Assembly: GCA_039105265.1 (NCBI GenBank)
Contig: JAPFFF010000011.1
Coordinates: 2,046,001-2,110,000, forward strand
Direction of reading: 5' to 3'
From: Tritrichomonas musculus
Taxonomy: Eukaryota; Parabasalia; Tritrichomonadida; Tritrichomonadidae
Length of the DNA stretch: 64,000 bases
Shown here: positions 9,862-20,143 of the stretch, in pieces
Layout of the letters: each line of letters opens with the position of its first letter
How positions within the stretch are numbered: position 1 is the first letter of the stretch
Notes under the pieces: model-generated
What the model was told of the DNA's origin: nothing
Databases searched by the model: none
The model's input: only the letters and a program-made list of their open reading frames with translations
Translations under genes and position numbers: made by a program

Positions 9862-11082
9862 ATGATAAAAAAAGATGAAACTGCTGTATGCAAAAATCCA
9901 CATGAATATGAAGGAAAGACAATAATGGTTGAAGGAGAATTGCAGCATGTTCCAATGTTCAGTAAATGGCGATATATTTGCAAATGTTGTGGCGGACGTT
10001 GCAATTTAGTTTATTTTCCGGCAATAAAACGTTATTTTTGTAATCAATGGGAATGTAATCTCAGATATCCAGTTCCTGTTGTTTTCTTTTTGTGTGTTTC
10101 TTATGCTATGTCAGTTGTTGCAATGGTAGAATTTATGTATAACGCAGAGAAAATTGCAATGCTTATACTTACCTCAATATCTTTTTTCTTTTGGATCGTT
10201 AGTTATTTTTGCGCATGTTGTAGGTCGCCAGGTTATCTACCTTTTTATTGGGCAGTTGAAAAAAAGGAAGTTTTTACATTTGAGCAGCAAATGGATGGTG
10301 TCTGTACCAATGATGAACAAAAAGAATTTGCATGCTACAATGGCAGACCAGAAAGAGGAAGTTTTAGTCAGCAAGCTCATCGGTTAGTACTTAAAGCTGA
10401 TCATATATGCAAATGGATAGCTAATTGGGTAGGTTTGAAAAATTACCGCTACTTTTATCTCAAGGTTTTATGGTCTATTATTTATTTTCTTTGTTGGTTT
10501 ATTGATTTTATTCTTGTTTTTGTTAGAATTGGTCAAAATGGTTGGAAAACCAAAGTTGGTAACATTGGAATGCTTATTTGCGTTCTTCCTATGCTCGGAT
10601 TTTTTGTTTTTATTTTTATTATATTTAGAAGGCATACGCGTTATACAATTCACAATACTACTACTCTACAACAATTTAGGCTTAAAAAGAATCCAGATAA
10701 GCATAATTATTATGATCTCGGCTGTTGGAATAATTGTGTTCAAGTATTTGGGCCTGAAAAATGTTGTATTTGCTGGTTCTTTCCAGTTCCAATAAAAAGG
10801 GAATGGGGAGGATTTCGTTGGAAGACAAACAGACCGATTCCAAAAGACGACGATGAATCTGATGGTAATCAGCCATTGGCCAATGAAGATCATGTTAATC
10901 TTGTTGAATCTGCACATGATTCTGAAAAGCCTGCTGGTTCTTCAAACTCATCTGTTTTTATTGAAAACTCAGAAATAGAAAAAGAGAAAGAAAAGCAAAG
11001 AGACTTAAAGATAGAAGCAAGTGATAATTCTGGTATTCAAAGTCAAGAAGATGAAAACCATAATACTGAATCAGATTACTAA
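9862..11082 (+). CDS. Atypical DHHC-family protein S-acyltransferase (DHIC variant)
   Basis: Integral membrane protein of 406 residues with the four-TM layout of DHHC palmitoyltransferases (TMs about 74-95, 97-118, 205-225 and 238-258). The catalytic region reads KADHICKWIANWVGLKNYRYF, with the DHHC tetrapeptide as DHIC at residues 180-183, so the catalytic Cys183 is kept. The normal cysteine-rich zinc-binding array before it is almost gone (CYNGRPERGSFSQQAHRLV). Family motifs after TM4 are present: NTTTLQQ for the TTxE motif, and NYYDLGCWNNCVQVFG for the C-terminal NxxDxGxxxNxxxxFG block. An extra Cys cluster (CKCCGGRC) lies near residues 40-47. The tail (330-406) is acidic and Ser/Glu-rich. 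Yeast Akr1 (DHYC) shows that non-DHHC forms can work. Activity is unproven. Confidence 0.8.
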   Translation: MIKKDETAVCKNPHEYEGKTIMVEGELQHVPMFSKWRYICKCCGGRCNLVYFPAIKRYFCNQWECNLRYPVPVVFFLCVSYAMSVVAMVEFMYNAEKIAMLILTSISFFFWIVSYFCACCRSPGYLPFYWAVEKKEVFTFEQQMDGVCTNDEQKEFACYNGRPERGSFSQQAHRLVLKADHICKWIANWVGLKNYRYFYLKVLWSIIYFLCWFIDFILVFVRIGQNGWKTKVGNIGMLICVLPMLGFFVFIFIIFRRHTRYTIHNTTTLQQFRLKKNPDKHNYYDLGCWNNCVQVFGPEKCCICWFFPVPIKREWGGFRWKTNRPIPKDDDESDGNQPLANEDHVNLVESAHDSEKPAGSSNSSVFIENSEIEKEKEKQRDLKIEASDNSGIQSQEDENHNTESDY

Positions 11083-11486
11083 GGTACAAAATCTATTTTT
11101 ATTAATAGTCTATATAATTTTATTAGTAATAAATTACCAACAATGTATATCATTATTTAAAAATCTAGAAAGAAATTAAGGAAATAATTATTTATATTAC
11201 TTTAGGAGATCACCTGGGTTATTTTTTAGGGATAAAAAATTGATATAATTTAAAAAAAAAAAATATTTAACTATTATTTCTAATGTGAATCAAGCTATTT
11301 GATCGCATTACATGCTAGTATTTTACTCATCTTTAGAGTTATCGATATCAGAAAAATTATCTTATATTTAAATAAAACCAAATATTTTTCTGTCTCTTCT
11401 ATACAAAAAAAAAAAAAAAAAAAACTATAAATATATCTATAAAAATATGTTTATTTATAATATTTCAAATTACATAAAACATTTTT
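11083..11486. other. AT-rich convergent spacer with poly(A) tract
   Basis: Spacer between the convergent acyltransferase and BEACH genes. It contains a run of 20 A at 11405-11424 and other A/T runs. No coding or RNA signal is seen. Confidence 0.6.
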
Positions 11487-14400
11487 TTATATACAGAATT
11501 TAGATAGTAATAGTTCATTTTCTTTTGTAAGGAAATAGAGTGATAAATCATCTTTTGAAAAGCACATGTCTTTTATAGCACCAGTGACAGGTCCAAAACA
11601 AACAATCTTCAAGTCAAATATTCTTAAAATATAAATAAGTTTTGTCTCCTGAGCGATGACTAGATATTCTGAGAAATCTTGATTTTTAATGATAATTGAA
11701 GAAGTGAACTTCCCTTCTAATTTCAATTCATTCAAAAATCTGCCACTCATATCGATCAAGCTAATTCTTGTACTGTGCGATGTATCTTCTTCAATACAGT
11801 CATAAATCAAGACAACAAAGCCAAGTGTAGATAACAAAATCTTTTTTGGTGCTGTTCTTATTCCGATAGAAGCGTCAGAATGAAAACAAAGTTTTTTCTT
11901 AAAAATGAAGTTCCCTGTTTTCATAGATGAAAAGATTAATTCTCCGCTCTGATCACAAGAAGCAACAACTTCAAGTTCGCTTGAAATAGCAACTGACATA
12001 ATTTGATCAGCATGAGCAACAATTGTTGATATTTTCCTCTTATTTTTAATGTCCCAAACGAAAAGTGACGAATCTTCTGCTGCTGTAACAACAACGCCGC
12101 TTTCAATATCACAAGCGATTACTTTAACTGAAGCTGAATGCGCATCTTTAATATTTGGTGACCATTTCTTCATCGTATTCATATCTAATGTGGAAAAGCT
12201 TTGCGACCAAGGAGGAGAAATAACAAGAGTGCTGCCATTAGTTATGAAAATGCGTTGTGGTGTCAATTGGGCTGAAATTTCAATTTGCGTATTTTTTACG
12301 AAGTCAAGATGAACTTCATTTCCATTATTTTCAATACTTTCAAATGAACTTTTACTAAATGAACTATTCAAATTATTATTACTATCTGTATCACTATTTG
12401 TAATATTATTATTTAAGGAAGTTACATTAAAAGTTCGAAATGTTGAATCTTTCTCAAAAATACCTGAGAATGATCCACTTGACGATGATATTTTTAAGAT
12501 GTTTTCATCAAACTTTTGAATTTGTGAAACTTCAAAGAATAAACTGACACTTATTTCTCCATTATTATTTGATATGTTGCTCGTGCATTTCATTGATTGA
12601 AATGCATGTGGTCGTGGCTTAAACTTACGATAAGGATGTAAAGTAGTAAAAAGACATTGTGGAACCATACCAAAGTTGGCTGCATGTTGTTGGAGGGTTT
12701 GAAGTTCGTTGGGATCTTTTGGCTCTTTTTGGACGTATGAAAATGGATGGAAGATGTTGTCTGCCTCTTCTGAACGTTGTTTAACGCCAAAGATAAGATC
12801 GATCCATTTATGAAGATTTGATGATACATATTCGCTTTCAAGTGCAAGTCTGTTGATTGCAACGAAAGCTGCTGCTGATGGTGCCCAAAGAGGAAGTTCA
12901 ATATCATCAACTTTAAAGTCACGACGAACAAGTTGTCCTTTCTTAGTTTTCACTATTTTGATACCAACAAAGTTATTAGATGATGGTGAATTAGTTAGAC
13001 CAAGTTCAGCTTTAGAAAGATTCACTTTTCCATTCGAGATGTAAGGAATTGTAATTTCTTGCTTTTTTTCTCCATCATCTTTAAAGTTAGCTGGATCAAG
13101 ATCATGATTATCTTCAACAATGCAAGAATCGCGTTGATCTTCTGTTTGTTTCTCATGCACAAGCTTTGATGTTGAAGAAGCCTTGGTAGCATTGACAGAT
13201 GAAGTATTATTCAAAAGATCAGAATCAGTAATACTATCATTTGGCTTTAAGCCTAATTGTGAATTATCATTTGTTTCAGTTGCTTGTTCTTGTGGTTGAT
13301 TAATTATTTCAGTTCCTTGGTTAATTGAAACTTCTTTATTTAATTGTTGATCAGAATCCTGAGTCGATTTGTTCATTTCTGGGTTCAAAAGGCTTGTAAA
13401 TGTTTCATCTGACTCAAGGATACTATCATCAACAGTTTTTTTAGGTGTATCTGATGATTTATTAAGAGATGTCAATGATGATGATTTTGAAACGTTTTGA
13501 TTATCAAGCTCAGAGACTGTTCCAAAAGACAAAGATTTCTTTAATTGAACGAAATCAAATCTTGTTCCAAGATTATAACCGTCCGAATTTAATAAAAAAT
13601 CAGGAGTTGCAAAAAATTCAGGAATTAATTCACGAAAATCGCTCGTGTTAGTAGTAACAGAATCCCAGGCTGCGGCAATTGAAAAGAACAAACGATTTGG
13701 GTGATCAAATTTATTATTTTGCAATTGAATATGAAGAGTTGTAAAAGGTTCCTTTCTCAGCAAGAACAATATAACGTAGGCAGGCGTAGAATAATGGAAA
13801 CGATAAAGACAAGCAAAAGGAGTGTCTTTTGTCTCTTGATATAAGAATCTAATTTGCTTTAAACGTTCTTCATTCAATGCACCAATTGGCTTTGAAAGGT
13901 CTCTGTAAATGTCTTTATTAGATAAGTCAAGCGTTCTACTTCGGTAGTCTTTAATAACCCATGGATAAACAGGATACTGGCTGATGTCATGAATTGAGCG
14001 ACCACTTAATGCGTTAAGCCACCATAAATACTCGTAGTTACTCATTTCTCCTTCTGCCCATCTTTTTCTTAATTTAAGGTCATTGTAAGCTTTAGATGCA
14101 TCACCAAATTGAATGAATTCGAGATTCGCTGGCTTCATTTTTTCTATCTCTTTGAAAAATTCAGTTCGATGCGAATCTGATCCAAATGTAAAGTAGAATG
14201 AACGATTATATATGGTGAATATTTCAGCTCCACTATCAATACATAAATATCTCCTTTTGAGAATAAATTTAATGTCTTTGTTTTGTATTTCTATTAATTT
14301 TGAGGTTTTGTTTAAAATGTCACCAAAAGCATCCGTGGTTTCTTTGGCTTCAAAATAAATAGAGGTCTTACTAACGTACATTGTGCCTTTGAAGTTATTT

Positions 14401-17400
14401 AATACAGTTACCATTTGGCATTCAAGTTGAATTGAATATACATTAGGTGATTCAACTTCATTCTTATATAAAATATTCGCTGCTTTAACTTTCTTTTTGT
14501 GTGGCGATTCTTCTTCTTCCTCAATTTCTTCATTTTGTGGTGATTCCCACGCAGCATCAGCATGGTCATTAAATTTCTTATTTAGGACAAGTTTGTTTCT
14601 TCTTCCAATTGAATCTAGAATATTATCAAATTTGTAATGAGGATCTTTCGGAATTGAGAACCATGGCCCGCCATTTTGAAGACTAAGTTCTTTCTTGATG
14701 GTTTTCCAAAAGTTATAATTCTTACGCAAGGTTCGTTCTGTATCTTGTTGAACTTCATATAATTCTTTTGAAAATTTAACTCTTAGATCTGATAGAATTT
14801 CCGAATCGCCATTAAATATTCTTGATAGTTCTTCGGAAACTGAATTATGTACATTATTTAATTTTTCATCAAAAATATTATTAATAGATATTGACAGTTC
14901 ATTCAAATCTTCGTTAAATTCATCTTTATTAGCTTGAAATGTTCCAATTATTTCATCGTTAGAAGCAGGAGCAAATATAGGATCAATTTTCTTTAAAATT
15001 TTAATTAATTCATCAATTTCACCTTCCATTTTAGACAAACCGCCAATTAGAATAGTCAATCCTTTTTCGAGCATCAGTTGATTATCCAAGTTTTCTATAT
15101 ATGGAGTTAACAAGTGGAAAAGAGCTTCGTTATCTTTTATACCATCAGTTGGTTCCTGATTGCAACCTATCAAATCGATGATAAAACATATTACTGTGAA
15201 GTTCAAAGTATCTGGAATAATAGTTGATTCGAATAAAAATTCTACTCCTTGTTGTATTAAAAACTTTGTAACTACCGTTAAATCCTTTGCTAATTGGTCA
15301 TTAACTTCATTTTTTTCTTTTGAATTTTTGTCATTTTTGATGTAGTTAAAATGAGTCACTGGACTTTTACTTAATAAAATTTTCTGTGCAAATGAATGAA
15401 TTTCATCTTCTTTACATTCTTCATATACATTTGTTTCTAGATCATATAAAGACAGTCTTATTATCAATATTGCCATTTCAACCGTCTGATTTTGCTTGAA
15501 TTGAAGCAAAATTGCAGGCTTAATGAATTCAAATAACGGTTTTCCAAGCAATAGAGAAAAGTAAAGAATCTCGTAAAGATTGTCATTAATGTTCTCATTT
15601 GAAAGGAAGATCAATCCAATGACATTCATCCATTCTTCTTTATTTTCATCGTCCAAGATCGAGAAGAAGATGAAATACAGGATCCAAAACTTGCACAAAT
15701 GAGCGATTCTTCTTGATTCGTCATATTTTTCATACGAATTAAGAATGTATTTCAAACTTTGAGATTTGATCTCAGGAACTAGAGAGATGATTGCTGTGAA
15801 AAGTGGCAGAAATTGAGGGTACAAAATAGGCATAACATTATCGAAATCAAATGTTGTGTTGACTCGCGGGAAGTCTTTATAATTGATTGAATTTGTCATG
15901 TAAGAGATCAAGTTAATCATTGACAAATTCGACGTATCTAGGATGTTCCAGAGACGAATCGAGTCAATCATTTCAAGGCTCATTAATGTTCCCTCTGTCT
16001 TCAAGAGTGACTGGAGATAAAACAGAGAATGCATTGAGATGATCCGTGTCTTTTCAAACCTCGAATTCAGAACAACTACAAACGGTTTGAAGTAGTTCAC
16101 TTTTTGAAGTTCTTTCAACAATTCTTTATTTTTGTCGATGAGGATGTTAATCGTCAAAATTATTGAGTTCAGGCACATCTCATTCGACGTGATTTGCATC
16201 AGTGAGCCAATCAAGATTTGTGCGTCATGCTCAGTGAACTTATTTTGTGACATCATTAACAAAAAGTTGGTCGTCTTTTGCATCAGTTCGTCTGATGAGT
16301 CCGAGTTCTCATACATAAGTGTGAACTTCAGCAAGAGCTCGTCAAATCTCAAAATCTCATTAAATAAAGAGCTGTCGTATTGGAAGATGCTCGTAAAAAT
16401 GCCTGAATAAAGCATCAGCTGATTTTCTTTTGTCACTTTTTTCCAGATTGAAAAGTTGCCGAAAATGTGAGAGAGCATCTCAATTTTGATATCCTCATTT
16501 GAAAAAGTTTTATAGATCGAATAAAGCATCTCAATTATCTCATTCGTGATCAGTTCACTTTTTATATTCAAAAAGTGGTATGCGAGTGCTCTGAAAAACT
16601 GGGTTTCAATGAACATCGACTCGTTCCGTGTTGCAATCGCGTTTATCAGCCGAAGAAGGCATTTCAGATATTCTTCACTTTCAACTTTTTCAAAGAGTGG
16701 CAGAAAAATTCGGGGTCCCCCGCAATTTGGGATTGAGTTTATGAAAGAAACTATGTAGGGAACAGCAAGACCATCAAAGTTGGCTTTCTTGATTGGACTC
16801 TGTATGCAAGTGTTGGCGCAGATTCCTTCATTGACGCATTTCCCATTGAAATCTGAGTAGAACGAGTAATCCTTTGAATTTATCTGAATGTACTCGAGAT
16901 CGCATTTGATGTCTTCAATTGAAAAAGTGACTGGATTAAGGAATTTGAACTTCGAGGGAATAACTGATGATGTGACTAGATTAGAATTCAAATAAAAAGA
17001 TACGTTACTAGGAGTGATAGAAAGAGATATCTTATACCAGACATTAGATTTCAAATTGGTGCATAGTTGGAATGAATTGCTCTTCTTGTAGTTCTGAATA
17101 TCAAGGAAAAATTTATTATCCATGATCCATAACATGATCATTTGATTATCAGCTTGGAGTTTGAAGAAGACTTTCTTCTTCTTTAGATCAAAAGGGAAGT
17201 ATGCATTGGTTGCTATTGAAAATGTTTGTGGAATGGTGAAAGAATCAATTAAAAATGAATTTTGTGTTGTAAAATGAAGGAATGATTTAGGTATTTCCGA
17301 TGAATCAGGCTTCTCAGCTATTTGTATCAGAACCTTTAATAATTGAATAGAGAGTTCAATAGATGACTTTGAAAGAAGACGAAGTGTTAAAGATAATTCT

Positions 17401-19901
17401 CGCATCCTAAAGAATGTCGAGCCAATTAATGAAAATAAATTAAATGTTAATTCGCAAGGATTCTTTTCTATAGAATCAAGAAGATATGATAGAGTATTCG
17501 CTATATAACATTGATATCGATTGGCAACATTTGATTCTACATATTCAACCAGCATCTTTAATATCTTCTCTCGAATGTTGTCTTTCTCAGAAGCAACGAA
17601 AAGAAGCTCAATTCCAGTTGTTATCCACAATGTGTCACCAATTGTCGTGAAATAGGTTAATAGATCAATTATTTCGTTCGTAATATCGACGTATTCAATT
17701 GCTGATATCATATTTGGGACAAAATTCCATTGTGGATTGGAAAGTTCTTTAATCATTCGAAATGATCCAGAACACAATGTCGAGAAAAATTGAAGAATTT
17801 TATTTAAAAACCTTAACACAGCTTCTTTGCTATCTTTTACATGTTGAAACGCAATCGGTATTCTGGAGAATATCGAGATAGAGCCACTACTGATGAACTT
17901 TTTGACAACATTTGAACGGTTAGTAATGATGGCTGCTGAAATACAGTCTATTAATAAGCTGTACAGCTCGCGCCATTCATTCATCTCTAGATGATCAAAT
18001 CCAGATTTGATCAACGAATTGATATGAGAGAGTAACAAACCGATTTTTTGATACTGTAATGATTTGCAGAGGATGTTTATGGCAATATCAAAAGATTTGT
18101 TTTCAAAAAGAAGAGATAAAATAAAATCAATACGCGTTCCATTTCCAATAATGTAAGAAGAAGCTTCTTCTGAATCCATGAAGGAGACAATAAACTTCAA
18201 AATTTCACTCTTGCTCTTTTTCATATATTTAATTATTTTATTTTCTTCAGCTTCAGCAGAATTTTCTTCTTTTGCAATTAGAGGCTCATTATCAATCAAA
18301 TAGGTTTTATATGATTCATATATCCGCATGAGGACATCAAACGAAGATCCTCGTGCGAAAATCTCGACAAAGGAATCTGATATCAAAATGTTATATATTT
18401 GAACAATCTTGAATACAGCAATTGGATGATTTAGATCAAGAACTTTGGATAAGATAGCAGGAACCTCTGGTGAGTGGGCTTCAATTAATAATGCTAGCAA
18501 TAAATTTTTCAAATTGATTAAATATTGGTTTTTAGATGTTTCCAAAAGAGTATATTCATTAATAATCTCTCGTGAGAAATAATATTGAAATGTATTGGTT
18601 TTACAGATTAGAGATAAAATCTTATCTGGTGGGCATGTAAATACTGATGCAACAGCAAAATAAACATATTCTGGTCCCTTTTTTGGAAATTCAACAATAA
18701 CTGATTCTGTGATATTTTCATCACGGAAGCAAAGTTGTGAAATTAAGCCGCATGTTTTGGCAAGTATAGATGATGTTGTTATGTAAGTAGCATGCAACTT
18801 TTTAACTTCAATTTTCTTACATTCATCAGGAGAATCATCAAAAAGATCAAGAGATGTGAATTCAAAAAGCTTTCGTTGACTTTTACTAGTGAATAGTTTC
18901 TTATCGTTTATTTTAGGTAATTCAAATTTTGGAAGTTTTGTTAATTTTAAAGACCACTCGAGAAATGTCAAGATATGAGGGACAATGTCAAATATTTTTT
19001 TCTGGCGATAAATAGTTTTAATGATGGATTTCAAATATGATAACCCAACTTCAAATTTTGCATTGCTAGGAGGTTGACTGCTAATTCTATCAAGAGCATT
19101 CGCAACTGCTAAAACAAAATCTGAATAAGCTTGTTCAGAAAAGCAAAAAGGAAATAAGTCAGTATTTGTTGTTATTGCAGTGCAAAATTCTGAAAATAAT
19201 GAATCTTGAGTTGTGCATTTAGTAAAAACTACTGAAACAAATGAAACGACCTGTTTTAATTCATCAATTTTTATCTTTTGAACTTTTAAAAATGGAACAA
19301 AAACAGTAATGATATCAATTGAACTTTGATAAACTATTGAACTTTGATCATCAACTGATGAAAAGATTTTAAATACAGGATCTAATAAATAAAGAAAATC
19401 AGCAAAAATTTTTCCTGTAGAAGAGAGCATAAATTTGATGAAATATTTAAATTCTGCTATAAAGCGTGAAGGGAAAAATGCATTTTCTTTCTTATTTAAA
19501 ATATCAGATAATCTTAATTGAAGTTGAAATGTAAACGCTACAAGAGATCTAATGATTTGTGGACCAACTTCTTGAGCTATTTTTGATCGAAGATTAGTAT
19601 CAAGATTTAATGTATCAATTGTTAAACAAAATTTAAAATAATGAGGCGAAATTGGCTGATCTAAATGAAGCATAACTGGTAATGCTTCAGAAGGGTTAGA
19701 TTCAATAGCAGCCTTTTGAGCAAAAAGAATTTTGGGATTAAAGTCAGTAAAGTTAAAATTCGAATAATGAGCGTTTAATGGTGAACTCTTTGGGATGCTT
19801 GCAAGGCTTTTGGGAGTTGATTGGGTAAAATACTGAATCCATAACTGGAAAGTTCGTTCTGAAATAGCAAATCCTTTAGCTTGTCGAAAGTTACTAAACA
19901 T
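11487..19901 (-). CDS. Giant BEACH domain protein with PH-like and WD40 domains
   Basis: A 2804-residue BEACH-family scaffold; relatives (LRBA/NBEA, LvsA, LYST) act in vesicle and lysosome traffic and membrane fission/fusion. Order: a long helical, armadillo-like N-terminal half (1-900). A concanavalin-like lectin segment follows at about 890-985 (FPFDLKKKKVFFKLQ to VWYKISLSITPSNVSFYLNS). More helical repeats run to about 1600. Then come a PH-BEACH domain at about 1805-1930 and a BEACH domain from about 1935 (MSNYEYLWWLNALSGRSIHD; LIPEFFATPDFLLNSDGYNLG). The BEACH domain is split by about 205 low-complexity Ser/Asn/Gln-rich residues (about 2122-2328) and resumes at VDDIELPLWAPSAAAFVAIN and HKWIDLIFGVKQR. 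WD40 repeats end the protein (TAAEDSSLFVWDIKNKRK at about 2600). There is no FYVE domain, so it is not an ALFY type. Confidence 0.92.
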   Translation of the reverse strand: MFSNFRQAKGFAISERTFQLWIQYFTQSTPKSLASIPKSSPLNAHYSNFNFTDFNPKILFAQKAAIESNPSEALPVMLHLDQPISPHYFKFCLTIDTLNLDTNLRSKIAQEVGPQIIRSLVAFTFQLQLRLSDILNKKENAFFPSRFIAEFKYFIKFMLSSTGKIFADFLYLLDPVFKIFSSVDDQSSIVYQSSIDIITVFVPFLKVQKIKIDELKQVVSFVSVVFTKCTTQDSLFSEFCTAITTNTDLFPFCFSEQAYSDFVLAVANALDRISSQPPSNAKFEVGLSYLKSIIKTIYRQKKIFDIVPHILTFLEWSLKLTKLPKFELPKINDKKLFTSKSQRKLFEFTSLDLFDDSPDECKKIEVKKLHATYITTSSILAKTCGLISQLCFRDENITESVIVEFPKKGPEYVYFAVASVFTCPPDKILSLICKTNTFQYYFSREIINEYTLLETSKNQYLINLKNLLLALLIEAHSPEVPAILSKVLDLNHPIAVFKIVQIYNILISDSFVEIFARGSSFDVLMRIYESYKTYLIDNEPLIAKEENSAEAEENKIIKYMKKSKSEILKFIVSFMDSEEASSYIIGNGTRIDFILSLLFENKSFDIAINILCKSLQYQKIGLLLSHINSLIKSGFDHLEMNEWRELYSLLIDCISAAIITNRSNVVKKFISSGSISIFSRIPIAFQHVKDSKEAVLRFLNKILQFFSTLCSGSFRMIKELSNPQWNFVPNMISAIEYVDITNEIIDLLTYFTTIGDTLWITTGIELLFVASEKDNIREKILKMLVEYVESNVANRYQCYIANTLSYLLDSIEKNPCELTFNLFSLIGSTFFRMRELSLTLRLLSKSSIELSIQLLKVLIQIAEKPDSSEIPKSFLHFTTQNSFLIDSFTIPQTFSIATNAYFPFDLKKKKVFFKLQADNQMIMLWIMDNKFFLDIQNYKKSNSFQLCTNLKSNVWYKISLSITPSNVSFYLNSNLVTSSVIPSKFKFLNPVTFSIEDIKCDLEYIQINSKDYSFYSDFNGKCVNEGICANTCIQSPIKKANFDGLAVPYIVSFINSIPNCGGPRIFLPLFEKVESEEYLKCLLRLINAIATRNESMFIETQFFRALAYHFLNIKSELITNEIIEMLYSIYKTFSNEDIKIEMLSHIFGNFSIWKKVTKENQLMLYSGIFTSIFQYDSSLFNEILRFDELLLKFTLMYENSDSSDELMQKTTNFLLMMSQNKFTEHDAQILIGSLMQITSNEMCLNSIILTINILIDKNKELLKELQKVNYFKPFVVVLNSRFEKTRIISMHSLFYLQSLLKTEGTLMSLEMIDSIRLWNILDTSNLSMINLISYMTNSINYKDFPRVNTTFDFDNVMPILYPQFLPLFTAIISLVPEIKSQSLKYILNSYEKYDESRRIAHLCKFWILYFIFFSILDDENKEEWMNVIGLIFLSNENINDNLYEILYFSLLLGKPLFEFIKPAILLQFKQNQTVEMAILIIRLSLYDLETNVYEECKEDEIHSFAQKILLSKSPVTHFNYIKNDKNSKEKNEVNDQLAKDLTVVTKFLIQQGVEFLFESTIIPDTLNFTVICFIIDLIGCNQEPTDGIKDNEALFHLLTPYIENLDNQLMLEKGLTILIGGLSKMEGEIDELIKILKKIDPIFAPASNDEIIGTFQANKDEFNEDLNELSISINNIFDEKLNNVHNSVSEELSRIFNGDSEILSDLRVKFSKELYEVQQDTERTLRKNYNFWKTIKKELSLQNGGPWFSIPKDPHYKFDNILDSIGRRNKLVLNKKFNDHADAAWESPQNEEIEEEEESPHKKKVKAANILYKNEVESPNVYSIQLECQMVTVLNNFKGTMYVSKTSIYFEAKETTDAFGDILNKTSKLIEIQNKDIKFILKRRYLCIDSGAEIFTIYNRSFYFTFGSDSHRTEFFKEIEKMKPANLEFIQFGDASKAYNDLKLRKRWAEGEMSNYEYLWWLNALSGRSIHDISQYPVYPWVIKDYRSRTLDLSNKDIYRDLSKPIGALNEERLKQIRFLYQETKDTPFACLYRFHYSTPAYVILFLLRKEPFTTLHIQLQNNKFDHPNRLFFSIAAAWDSVTTNTSDFRELIPEFFATPDFLLNSDGYNLGTRFDFVQLKKSLSFGTVSELDNQNVSKSSSLTSLNKSSDTPKKTVDDSILESDETFTSLLNPEMNKSTQDSDQQLNKEVSINQGTEIINQPQEQATETNDNSQLGLKPNDSITDSDLLNNTSSVNATKASSTSKLVHEKQTEDQRDSCIVEDNHDLDPANFKDDGEKKQEITIPYISNGKVNLSKAELGLTNSPSSNNFVGIKIVKTKKGQLVRRDFKVDDIELPLWAPSAAAFVAINRLALESEYVSSNLHKWIDLIFGVKQRSEEADNIFHPFSYVQKEPKDPNELQTLQQHAANFGMVPQCLFTTLHPYRKFKPRPHAFQSMKCTSNISNNNGEISVSLFFEVSQIQKFDENILKISSSSGSFSGIFEKDSTFRTFNVTSLNNNITNSDTDSNNNLNSSFSKSSFESIENNGNEVHLDFVKNTQIEISAQLTPQRIFITNGSTLVISPPWSQSFSTLDMNTMKKWSPNIKDAHSASVKVIACDIESGVVVTAAEDSSLFVWDIKNKRKISTIVAHADQIMSVAISSELEVVASCDQSGELIFSSMKTGNFIFKKKLCFHSDASIGIRTAPKKILLSTLGFVVLIYDCIEEDTSHSTRISLIDMSGRFLNELKLEGKFTSSIIIKNQDFSEYLVIAQETKLIYILRIFDLKIVCFGPVTGAIKDMCFSKDDLSLYFLTKENELLLSKFCI

Positions 19902-20143
19902 TAGGATTTTCTATAGTCCATTTCAAAGTTTCTGATGTGATTGTAAAATTTGTGAATGATTCAATTTTTTCAATCCATATAAAATCTTATTGAATGGATA
20001 AGAAAAATAAAAACCAAAAGTCAAAATAAAGTGATAAAGATGAAATTAAAAAGTCTTTTCTCCATTTTTAAAAGAATTAAAATTTCAATGAATAGATATA
20101 TGATATGTGATATAAAAATTATAATATATCCTTGTATAAATAC

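Noticed and set aside
9649-9948. 99-codon minus-strand frame
   Set aside because: AT-driven composition and overlap with the well-supported acyltransferase start; no motif.
20132-20143. TTG start for the VPS9-like gene (and similar TTG starts at 27142, 29041, 51003 and 56063)
   Set aside because: Eukaryotic initiation should use ATG; a good in-frame ATG lies close downstream in each case.
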